A DNA stretch of 64,000 nucleotides from DATKRB01 sp035532415. GTDB taxonomy: Bacteria > Actinomycetota > Acidimicrobiia > Acidimicrobiales > RAAP-2. The notes below the pieces were generated by a model, which did not search any database, was not told where the DNA came from, and worked only from the letters and a program-made list of their open reading frames with translations. Positions 18,469 through 27,068 of the stretch are shown here, piece by piece (the stretch's first letter is position 1; each line of letters starts with the position of its first letter). The DNA lies in the NCBI GenBank assembly GCA_035532415.1, contig DATKRB010000056.1, positions 19,523 through 83,522 on the forward strand, read 5' to 3'. A program made the translations under genes and the position numbers.

Positions 18469-18543
18469 CGCTGCGGCGTCGAGACGTCGATCCCGGTTGG
18501 TCGCCCGACGGCGGTCGGCTGCCGGAGATGGCGGTCGGCGTGC

Positions 18544-18564
18544 TGTCAGAATAGAATTCTGACA
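18544..18564 (+). promoter_or_regulatory. TetR operator overlapping a leaderless promoter
   Basis: A perfect inverted repeat: 9-bp arms TGTCAGAAT and ATTCTGACA around a 3-bp centre. It ends one base before the ATG of the TetR gene. A -10-like TAGAAT at 18552-18557 lies inside it, 7 nt from the ATG, so transcription probably starts at the ATG and repressor binding would block its own promoter. Confidence 0.7.
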
Positions 18565-19227
18565 ATGGAGAACGCAAGTTCGGACGGAGTCCCCCCGGTG
18601 CCCACCCGGCTCACCCTGACCGACCTGGCCGTGCGGCGATCGCTCGCCGATCGGGAGGAGGCGAGCGCCGACGAGGTGCGCAGGCTGCTCGACGCCGGGT
18701 TGGAGGTGATGCGGCGGTGCGGGACGACCACGACCCCCAAGGTCGCGGAGATCGTTCGGGAGGCGGGCTCGTCGAACCAGGCCTTCTACCGCTATTTCGC
18801 GACGAAGCACGACCTGGTGGCGGCCATCGTGGAAGCCGGGCGGCAGCGCCTGGCCGGCTACCTGCAGCACCAGATGGAGAAGGGGAAGGGCCCCGAGGCC
18901 AAGGTCCGGCGGTGGGTGGACGGCGTGCTCGCACAAGCGGGCGACCGCGAGGTGGCGCACGCCACTCGCTCCGTCCTGTGGAACGCCGACCAGCTCGGCG
19001 ATCGCCTACGAGGCAAGCTGACCCCCGATCACGAGATCCTCGCCGCCCAGCTTCGCGAGCCGCTCTCCCAACTCGGCAGCCCCGATCCCGACCGGGACGC
19101 CGCCCTGATGTGCCACGCCGTCATGGGGCGCATGCAGGAGCTCCTCTGGCGTCATTCGCAACCGACGAACGCCGACGCCGTCCAGATCATGCGGTTCTGT
19201 CTGAGCGCCGTCCGCCGCCCGGCGTAA
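18565..19227 (+). CDS. TetR-family transcriptional regulator
   Basis: 220 aa. An N-terminal extension of about 30 residues precedes the HTH (about 40-85: AGLEVMRRCGTTTTPKVAEI, then SSNQAFYRYFATKHDL). The C-terminal ligand domain is all-helical with no recognisable specificity. It is divergent from the acyl-CoA dehydrogenase operon and starts directly at the end of a perfect 21-bp palindrome, so autoregulation and control of that operon by an acyl-CoA-type ligand is likely. The start is ATG at 18565, probably leaderless. Confidence 0.9.
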   Translation: MENASSDGVPPVPTRLTLTDLAVRRSLADREEASADEVRRLLDAGLEVMRRCGTTTTPKVAEIVREAGSSNQAFYRYFATKHDLVAAIVEAGRQRLAGYLQHQMEKGKGPEAKVRRWVDGVLAQAGDREVAHATRSVLWNADQLGDRLRGKLTPDHEILAAQLREPLSQLGSPDPDRDAALMCHAVMGRMQELLWRHSQPTNADAVQIMRFCLSAVRRPA

Positions 19228-19242
19228 TGGCGCCGCCGGCGC

Positions 19243-20751
19243 TCAGACGACCTTGACCTCGCGGGCCTCGGGTCCCCGGCGGCCCGGAGCGATCACGAAC
19301 TCGACCTGCTGGCCGGTCTCGAGCGCCCGGAACCCGCCACCCGCGACATTGCTGTGATGCACGAAGAGGTCCTCGCCGTCCGGACGGGACACGAAGCCAT
19401 ATCCCTTTGCGGCGTTGAAGAACTTCACGGTCCCGACGGGCGAACGCGAGCCTCGGTGGGTGTTGCCCTCGGGGCCCCTCTGGTTCTTCACCGGGCGGTC
19501 CGACCGGCGAACCGTTCGCTCGGGCTGGCGCCCCCGCGAACCCTCGGCCGGGCGCGCCTCGGGCTTCGGCCCGGTCGTCTCGGCCCGCGGCACGTCGGCC
19601 CGCGGCACGTCGGCCCGCGGCGTCTCGACCCGGGTCGTCTCGGTCCCCGGCGGCTGGATCTTCCCGGCCAGACCGAGCGTCCGCTGCAGCGCTCCGGCCG
19701 CCTTGTGCTGGTCCTCGGTCACCAGCGACACGACGGTGCCCGTCCGTCCGGCCCGTCCCGTCCGGCCCGAACGGTGCAGGTAGTCGGTGTGGTCGGCCGG
19801 CGGATCGAAGTGCACGACGCAGGGGAGGTCGTCGACGTGGATCCCACGAGCTGCGACATCGGTCGCCACCAGCGCTCGAGCCCGTCCCCGGCCGAACTCG
19901 GCCAGGGCCCGCTCACGCTGTCCTTGGGTCCGGTCGCCGTGAATGGCGACCGCCTCGATGCCGGTCGCCTTGAGCTGGCGGGCCACGCGGTCCGCGCCCC
20001 TCTTGGTCCGGCAGAAGACCAATGCGCTCCCGTGCTCACCCACGAGCCGGGCCGTCAGGGTGACGCGCTGCTCGCGGGGGGTGGACCAGAAGAGGTGCGC
20101 CACGTCGCCGGCGGCGTCCGCGTCGGGCGCCACGTCGTGGCGGGCCGGGTTGTCCTGGTACCGCGTGACCAGGGTCTCGATCTCGCGACCCAGCGTCGCC
20201 GAGAACAAGAGCACCTGGCGGTCGGGAGCGGTGGCATCGAGAAGGCGCCGGACGGCGGGGAGGAACCCCATGTCGGCCATCCGGTCGGCCTCGTCGAGGA
20301 CCGCGGTCCGGACGTCACCGAGGTCGACCGCCCTCTGGGCCACCAGATCCTCGAGCCTCCCGGGACACGCCACGAGGATGTCGACCCCCCTGGCCAGGGC
20401 TTTCTGGGCCGCCGTGTACCCGGTTCCCCCGTACACGGCGAGCACCCGTCGGCCACCGTCCTCCGACAGCGCCGCCAGCTCCCGCTGCACCTGGGCTGCC
20501 AGCTCGCGGGTCGGGACGAGGACCAGGGCCCGCGGTCGCCGGGGAGCGGAGCCGGTCGCCCGGTCCACCACTGCCAGGCCGAACGCCAACGTCTTGCCCG
20601 AGCCCGTCGGGGCACGGCCGCACACGTCGCGACCGGCGAGGGCGTCGGGAATCGTGGCGCACTGAATGGGAAAGGGGCTGTCGATCCCTCGGGCCTGAAG
20701 GCGGGCCACCAGGCGGGGGGGTACCCCGAGATCGAGAAAAGACGTAGGCAC
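19243..20751 (-). CDS. DEAD-box RNA helicase fused to a cold-shock domain
   Basis: 502 aa. Helicase motifs are in order: Q motif FPIQCATIP, APTGSGKT, PTRELAAQ, VLDEADRMADMGF, LFSATL, ALVATDVAARGIHV and HRSGRTGRAG. A basic linker follows, with a repeated PRADV unit. The last 70 residues are a cold-shock domain with RNP1-like KGYGFV and LFVHHSNV. The fusion would couple strand unwinding with single-strand RNA binding. I prefer GTG 20751 (GGGAG 5 nt upstream), which gives VPTSFLDLG as the start; the open frame continues to 20814. Confidence 0.88.
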   Translation of the reverse strand: MPTSFLDLGVPPRLVARLQARGIDSPFPIQCATIPDALAGRDVCGRAPTGSGKTLAFGLAVVDRATGSAPRRPRALVLVPTRELAAQVQRELAALSEDGGRRVLAVYGGTGYTAAQKALARGVDILVACPGRLEDLVAQRAVDLGDVRTAVLDEADRMADMGFLPAVRRLLDATAPDRQVLLFSATLGREIETLVTRYQDNPARHDVAPDADAAGDVAHLFWSTPREQRVTLTARLVGEHGSALVFCRTKRGADRVARQLKATGIEAVAIHGDRTQGQRERALAEFGRGRARALVATDVAARGIHVDDLPCVVHFDPPADHTDYLHRSGRTGRAGRTGTVVSLVTEDQHKAAGALQRTLGLAGKIQPPGTETTRVETPRADVPRADVPRAETTGPKPEARPAEGSRGRQPERTVRRSDRPVKNQRGPEGNTHRGSRSPVGTVKFFNAAKGYGFVSRPDGEDLFVHHSNVAGGGFRALETGQQVEFVIAPGRRGPEAREVKVV

Positions 20752-20916
20752 AGAGGCTCCCGACGAGTTAGAAGAAATGGCCAACTCGAAAAACGGGAAT
20801 CGAATCCGGCCCACCGCCCGAAGCGGCTTCCGGTCAGCGGCGCCGACCGGGCGACACCCAGAGTAGCAGGTGATGGCCGAGCCGCAGGGCGCCCTGGGCG
20901 AACGACCGGGCGGTCC

Positions 20917-21641
20917 TCACGCCTGCGGCCCGGTCCGCCCCCTCTCCTCCATGCGCCGCATGACCGCTCTGGTGTCGAGCCGGTGGTCCCCGTCGAAGCG
21001 CGGGGCGTAGGTATCAAAAGCCCCCAGGATCTCCTCGCAGCGCTCAGACACGATGTCGCGCACCGGTGGATGCGTGACGATGTAGAAGTCCCCCCGTCGC
21101 ACGCCCTCCACGGTGAGTCGACCCACCTCGTCGGGATCCATCCCGAAGCCGGAAGCGGGGACGGCCGCCTCGGCCGGCGGGCCGCCGTACCGGGCGGGTC
21201 GGTTCCGGGTGGCGCTCCCCAGACGGGTCGCCACCATCCCGGGGCAGACGATGCTCACCCCGACGTGGTCGGGGAGCTCGTGACGCAGCACGTCGCTGAG
21301 CCCGAGCACGGCGTGCTTGCTCGCCGTATAGGCGGCAGCACCCGTATGCGCCATTCCCAGGCTGTTCTCCGAGCCGGTGTTGACGATGTGCGCGGGCGAC
21401 CCCTGGTCCACGAACCTTCGACCGAACACCGAGCAGCCGTTCCACACGCCCATGACGTTCACGTCGAAGACCCATCGGACGTCCTCTTCCCTCGCGTCGA
21501 CGAGGGGGGAGAGCGGTGGGAACACACCGGCGTTGTTGACGAGGATGTCGATCCGGCCGAAGGCCGCCCAGGCCCGATGCCGGGCCCGATACCGCTCCCG
21601 GCTCCGGTCACCACCGCAGCCCGGCCCGTCAGGTCCTGCAT
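20917..21641 (-). pseudogene. SDR-family gene with internal deletion and frameshift
   Basis: The first 19 codons (MQDLTGRAAVVTGAGSGIG, from ATG 21641) are a normal SDR start. The rest (AWAAFGRIDILVNNAG onwards to GRTGPQA, including YTASKHAV) is in another frame. About 45-50 residues of the Rossmann beta-alpha-beta segment are missing between them. The break lies at two copies of GGCCCGAT (21571-21578 and 21583-21590), which suggests slippage or recombination between short repeats. Without the cofactor-binding half it should be inactive. An assembly error is possible. Confidence 0.7.
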
Positions 21642-21864
21642 GCTCGTGCTCCTCCTCGGCGGGCGGCTCCCGGAGGGGACGGCCCTTCGCTGACGTGACA
21701 CTGGTCCGGTCATACAGGCTCCGGATACCATCGCCCCTGGCGCCCCACAGGCGGGTGCCTCGAGACCTCGGGTCTCCCACCTGGGACTTTAGCGAAGCGA
21801 GCAGACGATGCCCGACGCCGGCGACAATCGAGGATCGCGCAGGCGCTCGGGCCGGTCGCGTACG

Positions 21865-23298
21865 ATGACGGCAGTGGTCAACCGCTCCACGTCAACTTCT
21901 GCGTTCGGCGTCTCCAGGCGGGAGAGCCACGATGCCAGCGGGTTCTACAGCCGGTTCACCGCGCCGGACCTGTCCTCGGACTCGACGGTGCACTCGGACC
22001 GGGAGCTCGACAAGCTGATCCGGGGGGATTCCCGCTCGATGGGCGAGGTCGCGGATTCGTCGGTGGCCCTGGTCGTCACGTCACCCCCCTACTTCGCCGG
22101 CAAGCAGTACGAGGAGGCACTGGGCGAAGGCGGCGTGCCGGCGACCTATTTCGAGTACCTCGAGCTCTTGCGGGAAGTGTTCGCCGAATGCGTCCGAAAG
22201 CTCGAGCCGGGAGGACGGATCGCCGTCAACGTCGCCAACCTCGGTCGCCGCCCGTACCGGTCGTTGTCGGCGGACGTGATCGGCATCCTGCAGGACGATC
22301 TTCGCCTGCTGCTACGGGGGGAGATCATCTGGGTGAAACAGCGCGGCTCGTCGGGATCGTGCGCCTGGGGGAGCTTCCAGCGGCCCGGCAACCCGGTCCT
22401 GCGGGATCTCACCGAACGGGTGATCGTGGCGAGCAAGGGCCGGTTCGACCGGGCGGTGCCGGCGCGGGACCGGCACCGGAAGGAGCTGCCGTCGGAGGCG
22501 TCCATGACCCGGGAGGACTTCATGGAGAACACGCTCGACGTGTGGGAGATCCCGCCCGAGAGCGCCACCCGGGTCGGCCATCCCGCACCCTTCCCGCTCG
22601 AGCTCCCCTCGCGGCTCATCGAGCTGTACACCTACCGGGACGATCTCGTGCTCGATCCCTTCGTCGGCGCCGGCACGACGGCGGTGGCCGCCCTGAGGAC
22701 CGGTCGTCACTACGTGGGCTACGACCTCGACGAGTCCTACGTGCAGTTGGCCGAGGAGCGCGTTGCCGAGGAACGCCGACGGCTGTTGGAGGAGGAGGGC
22801 ACGGCGAGCCGGGCCCGCGTGAGCCTGCCGGCGGCTCCAGCGACGCCCGGCCGGGCCGACGATCTCCACTCCCGCTCGGTGAGGGAAGGTTGGGTGGCCA
22901 AGGAGATCGCCCGGGCCCTGATCGACTCGGCGGGCTTCGTGGACGTGCAGGAGGGGCAGAAGAGGCCGGGCGGCGTGCAGATCGACTTCACGGCCCGCGA
23001 CCGGAAGGGCGCGCCGTGGTTCTTCGACGTGCCGGGCAGCTACACGGTCCACCGGGCAGGGCTCAAGCGAACGGACGCTCTGTGGAAGGCCTTGGGCAAG
23101 GCGGCAGTGCTCCGGGAGACGGGGGACACCCCCCTGGTGCTCCTCACGACCGACGTCCCGACCCCCGGGGGCAAGGGGGCAAGGGCCCTGGCGCATCTCT
23201 GCGGGCCGGGCAAGCCGATCTACAGCGTGGTCGAGATGCTCGAGCCGTCGGCTGCCGACGCCATGCGGGATTTCTGCAAGGGTGGGCACCGGCGGTGA
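21865..23298 (+). CDS. Site-specific DNA methyltransferase with C-terminal nuclease-like domain
   Basis: About 477 aa. The amino-methyltransferase motifs are clear: VVTSPPYFAGKQY (motif IV) near the N-terminus and DPFVGAGTTAVAAL with GRHYVGYDLDESYV (motif I and neighbours) later, the order of beta-class N6A/N4C enzymes. After about residue 330 a separate domain reads GGVQIDFTARDRKGAPWFFDV, GLKRTDALWKALGKAAVL, LVLLTTDVPTP; its strand layout recalls PD-(D/E)XK folds but the ExK is not obvious. Start options are ATG 21865 or GTG 21874; the latter is 7 nt after a -10-like TACGAT, consistent with a leaderless message. The partner gene follows at 23435. Confidence 0.82.
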   Translation: MTAVVNRSTSTSAFGVSRRESHDASGFYSRFTAPDLSSDSTVHSDRELDKLIRGDSRSMGEVADSSVALVVTSPPYFAGKQYEEALGEGGVPATYFEYLELLREVFAECVRKLEPGGRIAVNVANLGRRPYRSLSADVIGILQDDLRLLLRGEIIWVKQRGSSGSCAWGSFQRPGNPVLRDLTERVIVASKGRFDRAVPARDRHRKELPSEASMTREDFMENTLDVWEIPPESATRVGHPAPFPLELPSRLIELYTYRDDLVLDPFVGAGTTAVAALRTGRHYVGYDLDESYVQLAEERVAEERRRLLEEEGTASRARVSLPAAPATPGRADDLHSRSVREGWVAKEIARALIDSAGFVDVQEGQKRPGGVQIDFTARDRKGAPWFFDVPGSYTVHRAGLKRTDALWKALGKAAVLRETGDTPLVLLTTDVPTPGGKGARALAHLCGPGKPIYSVVEMLEPSAADAMRDFCKGGHRR

Positions 23299-23343
23299 CG
23301 CTGCTGCCGGGGCGCGCCGCGGGCGCTTGAGGTCGGGGGCACA

Positions 23344-23424
23344 CCGCAGGCGCTCGGTGCCGGGCCCGCGTCGCGGCCGGGTGGTGCCGCAGGCGCTCGG
23401 TGCCGGGCCAGCGTCGCGGCCGGG
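23344..23424. repeat. Two 38-bp direct repeats between the methyltransferase and its neighbour
   Basis: Copies at 23344-23381 and 23387-23424 differ at one base (period 43 bp). Each begins CCGCAGGCGCTCGG and ends GTCGCGGCCGGG. The second ends next to the GGGAGG RBS of the downstream gene. Function unknown. Confidence 0.85.
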
Positions 23425-23434
23425 AGGCTGAAGG

Positions 23435-24436
23435 GTGCCGGACCTGCGGACCACGGTCACGGAGCTGGTGACGGGGTTGGGGACTCTGGGGTTCGGATCC
23501 ATCGACGAGGTGCTGCGATCCCGACCGGCCGAGATGGTCAGCGTCGCCCCCGAGGACTGGGAGATCCTCCGCCGCGCGCACGTGGGCGGCGCCCTCGCAC
23601 GAGAGTTCCGACTCGCCTGGGCCAACGGTCAGGCCTTCCTCACCGCCACCGACGGGCTCCGGGGCCGGCGACCCGTCGTCGTCGAATGGAAGGGCTCCCA
23701 CCGGGCGCCCGGGGACGAGGTCGCGCCGGTCGACCTCCGGATCGACCACGTGTTCCTCGTGAGCTGCAAGTACCTGTCGAAGATCATGATCAACGCATCG
23801 CCCGGACACGTCTTCGATCGGCTCCTGCAGGGTGGACACGGCGTCAGGGGCGGGAACTGGTTCGAGGAGGTGGCCGGAGAGGCGTACCAGGGTCTTTACG
23901 CGGCCGTCCGAACGGAGCTCGGATGTTCGGAGCTCCCCGCGGCCGCCACCGACCTCGGACCCGCCGATCGGAAGTGGCTGGCGGGATCCCTGCGCGGCGG
24001 ATGGCCGGGCCCGAGTGGTCACCTCTACCGCGAGCTCGCCGGCACCGTCGCCGAGGTGTCGGCGCGCCGGTGGCGGGCCCGCCTGGGCTCGCCGGCGGAC
24101 GCCGAGGCCATGCTCTGGCGGATCCTGCGCATGGGCAGCGCTCCCTACTTCGTGCTGGGGGCGTCACCCGCCGAGCCCCTGCGCATCCGCGTGGCCACAC
24201 CGTGGGACTGGCGCCTCAACCACCGGCTCAAGGGCTTCCACTGCCAGCCGGAAGCAGGAGGCCAGCCCAGGGTCCGCTGGACCGCTGACGTCGAGGACCG
24301 GCACTCCGCGGAAGTGCGCGAGGTCAGGGGCCATGTGGAGATCCGCTGGAGCCATGGCCGATTCGGGGGCAATCCCGAAGCCAAGGTCTACCTCGACACA
24401 CCGCACGGCGCTGTTCCCGGCTACTACCCCCTCTGA
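23435..24436 (+). CDS. Hypothetical protein, candidate restriction-type nuclease
   Basis: 333 aa, no family I can name. Residues 73-86 read DGLRGRRPVVVEWK, which fits the D-x(10)-E-x-K core of PD-(D/E)XK nucleases; a second possible core is IDHVFLVSCK (103-112). The rest is mixed alpha/beta, ending in TPHGAVPGYYPL. The GTG at 23435 has GGGAGG 7 nt upstream. It follows the methyltransferase by 136 bp on the same strand, so it may be the restriction partner or a specificity/repair factor. Function is inferred from motif and context only. Confidence 0.6.
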   Translation: MPDLRTTVTELVTGLGTLGFGSIDEVLRSRPAEMVSVAPEDWEILRRAHVGGALAREFRLAWANGQAFLTATDGLRGRRPVVVEWKGSHRAPGDEVAPVDLRIDHVFLVSCKYLSKIMINASPGHVFDRLLQGGHGVRGGNWFEEVAGEAYQGLYAAVRTELGCSELPAAATDLGPADRKWLAGSLRGGWPGPSGHLYRELAGTVAEVSARRWRARLGSPADAEAMLWRILRMGSAPYFVLGASPAEPLRIRVATPWDWRLNHRLKGFHCQPEAGGQPRVRWTADVEDRHSAEVREVRGHVEIRWSHGRFGGNPEAKVYLDTPHGAVPGYYPL

Positions 24437-24580
24437 GACCCGACCCCCTCTGAGATCGGCCCGCCGGATCGGCCAGCGCGTGCCCCGTGGGATGGCGGGA
24501 CGGTGCCGGCGTCGGGCGCAGGGGGAACGCCGCGGTCTCGGCAGCTAGCGTGCGGCGAGGACCACACGGGGGACGCCACG

Positions 24581-25771
24581 ATGGACATCACTTTCACGAC
24601 GACGCCGAGGCTCGAGTCGTTGCGCCGCGAGGTGCGATCATGGCTCGACCAGGAGCTCCCGGCGGAGTACGAGGGCTTCCAGTGGGACTTCGAGGAAGAT
24701 CCTGAGCGCTGGACCTTCTACCGGCAGTTCTGGAGGAAGCAGGGGGCCAGGCGCTGGCTCGAGCCGACCTGGCCGAAGGAGTACGGCGGGGCCGAGATGT
24801 CGGCACGCGAGGCACGGATCGTCCGGGAGGAGCTCGATCGGCGGCGGGCCGGCGGCTTCGCCGGGATCGGGATGTCCGTCGGCCCCGCCATCCTGCGTCT
24901 CGGGACCGACGAGCAGAAGGCGGCGTTCCTCCCGGGCATGGCGGCAGGCGAGATCATGTGGGCCGAGGGGTACACCGAGCCGGACTCCGGGTCGGACCTG
25001 GCCTCGCTCCGGACACGTGCGGTGCCGGACGGGGACGACTGGGTGATCAGCGGCCAGAAGACCTTCTGCACGGCCGGCCATCACTGCAACTGGATCATCA
25101 TCGCCGCCCGGACGGACCCCGACGCGGCCCGACGGCACAACGGGATCAGCTACTTCCTCTCGCCCACCGACCGGCCCGGGATAGAGATGCGGCCCCTGTA
25201 CAACCTGGCCGACGGCCGCCAGAACCTGGTGTTCCTCGACGAGCTCCGCGTGCCGGGGAACCGGCTCCTCGGAGAGCTGAACCGGGGCTGGGAGCAGATC
25301 TGGTTCGGCCTGGGCGGTAACCCGATCCCCCGGTTCGAGTCGGTCGACCCGGGTCCCGAGGAGGAGTACGAGCCCGAGCAGGCGGGCCAGGCCTGGGTGC
25401 TTCGCGAGCTCGTGCGCTACTGCCGCACGACCAGGCGGAACGGTCGCCCCCTCAGCGAGGACCCCGTCGTCCGCGCCCGGCTCGCCGATCTGGCCATCGG
25501 CGTGGAGATCGAAAAGGTGCTCGGCTACGAGGGCGCCTGCGGGTACGGCGCCCACCTGCACCAGGCGGTCACCAAGGAGTTCCAGCCCGAGTTCGCCCAA
25601 GGGTGCATCGAGATCCTCGGGCCGTTGGGACAGATCCAGTCCGGCGAGTGGGCGCCGCTCGCCGGGGAGATCGATCGGATCTACCGGCGGTCCTTCGGCA
25701 ATCACGCCGGAGGTACCTCGCAGGTCAAGAGGATGGTCGTGGCGACCCGCGCCCTCGGCCTTCCCCGATAG
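24581..25771 (+). CDS. Acyl-CoA dehydrogenase family protein
   Basis: 396 aa. It contains EPTWPKEYGG, EIMWAEGYTEPDSGSDLASL (FAD/acyl contact), WVISGQKTFCTAGH and the C-terminal YRRSFGNHAGGTSQVKRMVV. The layout resembles the FadE-type subunits of actinobacteria that work as pairs. A second acyl-CoA dehydrogenase gene starts 27 bp downstream, consistent with the alpha2beta2 heteromeric enzymes described for mycobacterial steroid and lipid degradation. The start is ATG at 24581. Confidence 0.9.
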   Translation: MDITFTTTPRLESLRREVRSWLDQELPAEYEGFQWDFEEDPERWTFYRQFWRKQGARRWLEPTWPKEYGGAEMSAREARIVREELDRRRAGGFAGIGMSVGPAILRLGTDEQKAAFLPGMAAGEIMWAEGYTEPDSGSDLASLRTRAVPDGDDWVISGQKTFCTAGHHCNWIIIAARTDPDAARRHNGISYFLSPTDRPGIEMRPLYNLADGRQNLVFLDELRVPGNRLLGELNRGWEQIWFGLGGNPIPRFESVDPGPEEEYEPEQAGQAWVLRELVRYCRTTRRNGRPLSEDPVVRARLADLAIGVEIEKVLGYEGACGYGAHLHQAVTKEFQPEFAQGCIEILGPLGQIQSGEWAPLAGEIDRIYRRSFGNHAGGTSQVKRMVVATRALGLPR

Positions 25772-25798
25772 TGCACGCATCGCGAGAAGGGGGACGGG

Positions 25799-26935
25799 GT
25801 GGCCATTGATCTTTCGCTCAACGAGGAGCAGGTTCTCGTGCAGGCCTCGGCAAACGAATTCTTCCGGGACCGATGCCCGACCTCAGTCGTGCGCGACATC
25901 CTCGACGGGACGCTCGGCTACTCGCCGGACATGTGGCGGGAGATGGCCGGGCTCGGTTGGCTCGGCATCACCTATCCCGAGGCGTACGGGGGCACCGGGG
26001 GGCGGTTCCTCGACCTCTACCCGATATACGAGGAGATGGGCCGCTTCCTCGTTCCGAGCCCGCATCTCGACACCGTCGTGGTCGCCGGTGAGACCGTACT
26101 CCGGGCCGGGACCGAGGCGCAGAAGGAGGAGCTGCTCCCGTCCATCGCCGCGGGCGACCGCATCGTCAGCTTGGCGATCCACGAGCCCGACGGCTCGTTC
26201 GGCCCCGGCGGCATCGGTTGCTCGGCCACCCCGCGGGGCAGCGACCACGTGGTGACGGGAACGAAGCTCCTGGTCGGCTACGCGCCGTCTGCCAGCTCCT
26301 TCCTGTGCGTCACCCGGACCGGGGGCGGGAGCGGGCCGGACGGCGTCTCGCTGTTCCTCCTCGACGCGCACGCAAGCGGCGTCTCGTGGACCGCCCTCCC
26401 GAACATCGCGGGCAACGCGCTGTACGCCGTGACCTTTGACGACGTGTCGGCGCCGGCCGAGAGCCTCGTCGGGGAGCTGGGCAACGGGTGGGCACCCCTC
26501 TCGGCCGCGATGACCAGGGGCGCCGTCCTCCAGACCGCCACCATCGTGGGCGCCGGCCGGAGCGTGCTCGAGATGACGGCCGAGTACGCCAAGGACCGCG
26601 AGCAGTTCGGCAACCCGATCGGGAAGTACCAGGCCGTGCAGTACATGGTGACCGATGTGCTGATCGACCTCCACCGGGCGGACCTCCTGGCGAGACAGGC
26701 CGCCTTCCGGATCGACGCGGGCAAGTCCTACGAGCGCGAAGCGGCCATGGCCGCCGCCTTCGGAAAGCAGGCCGCCGCCCACCTCCACCGTCAGGCGCAC
26801 GAGGTCCACGCCGGCGTGGCCTTCATCCTCGAGCACGACCTGACCCTCTTCTCCCGCCGATCCAAGTTCTGGGAGAACAACCTGGGCGACGCCCGCTACC
26901 ACCGGGAGCTCCTGGCGAGCGCGATGGGCATCTGA
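25799..26935 (+). CDS. Acyl-CoA dehydrogenase family protein (second subunit)
   Basis: 378 aa. Typical ACAD start IDLSLNEEQVLVQASANEFF; GWLGITYPEAYGGTGG, SLAIHEPDGSFGPGG in place of the usual TEPxxGSD, and YAKDREQFGNPIGKYQAVQYM. The altered FAD-contact segment suggests a partner subunit with a reduced or specialised active site beside the upstream dehydrogenase. GTG 25799 has GAGAAGGGGGA as RBS. The two genes are almost certainly cotranscribed. Confidence 0.88.
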   Translation: MAIDLSLNEEQVLVQASANEFFRDRCPTSVVRDILDGTLGYSPDMWREMAGLGWLGITYPEAYGGTGGRFLDLYPIYEEMGRFLVPSPHLDTVVVAGETVLRAGTEAQKEELLPSIAAGDRIVSLAIHEPDGSFGPGGIGCSATPRGSDHVVTGTKLLVGYAPSASSFLCVTRTGGGSGPDGVSLFLLDAHASGVSWTALPNIAGNALYAVTFDDVSAPAESLVGELGNGWAPLSAAMTRGAVLQTATIVGAGRSVLEMTAEYAKDREQFGNPIGKYQAVQYMVTDVLIDLHRADLLARQAAFRIDAGKSYEREAAMAAAFGKQAAAHLHRQAHEVHAGVAFILEHDLTLFSRRSKFWENNLGDARYHRELLASAMGI

Positions 26936-27068
26936 CCTCGGTCGGCGAGGGCCTTGCCCCGCCACGCCCGAGCGCTGCGGGAACCACGGGCCGCGAATCG
27001 CCGCGTCCCTCCGCCGTCCAGGCGTTCCGAGGGACGGTGGATGGACGTCTCCCCCGTACCGTCCCACC

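Noticed and set aside
17335..18564. Long N-terminal extension of the TetR frame across the acyl-CoA dehydrogenase gene
   Set aside because: It is antisense to a conserved gene; the operator and -10 element place the real start at 18565.
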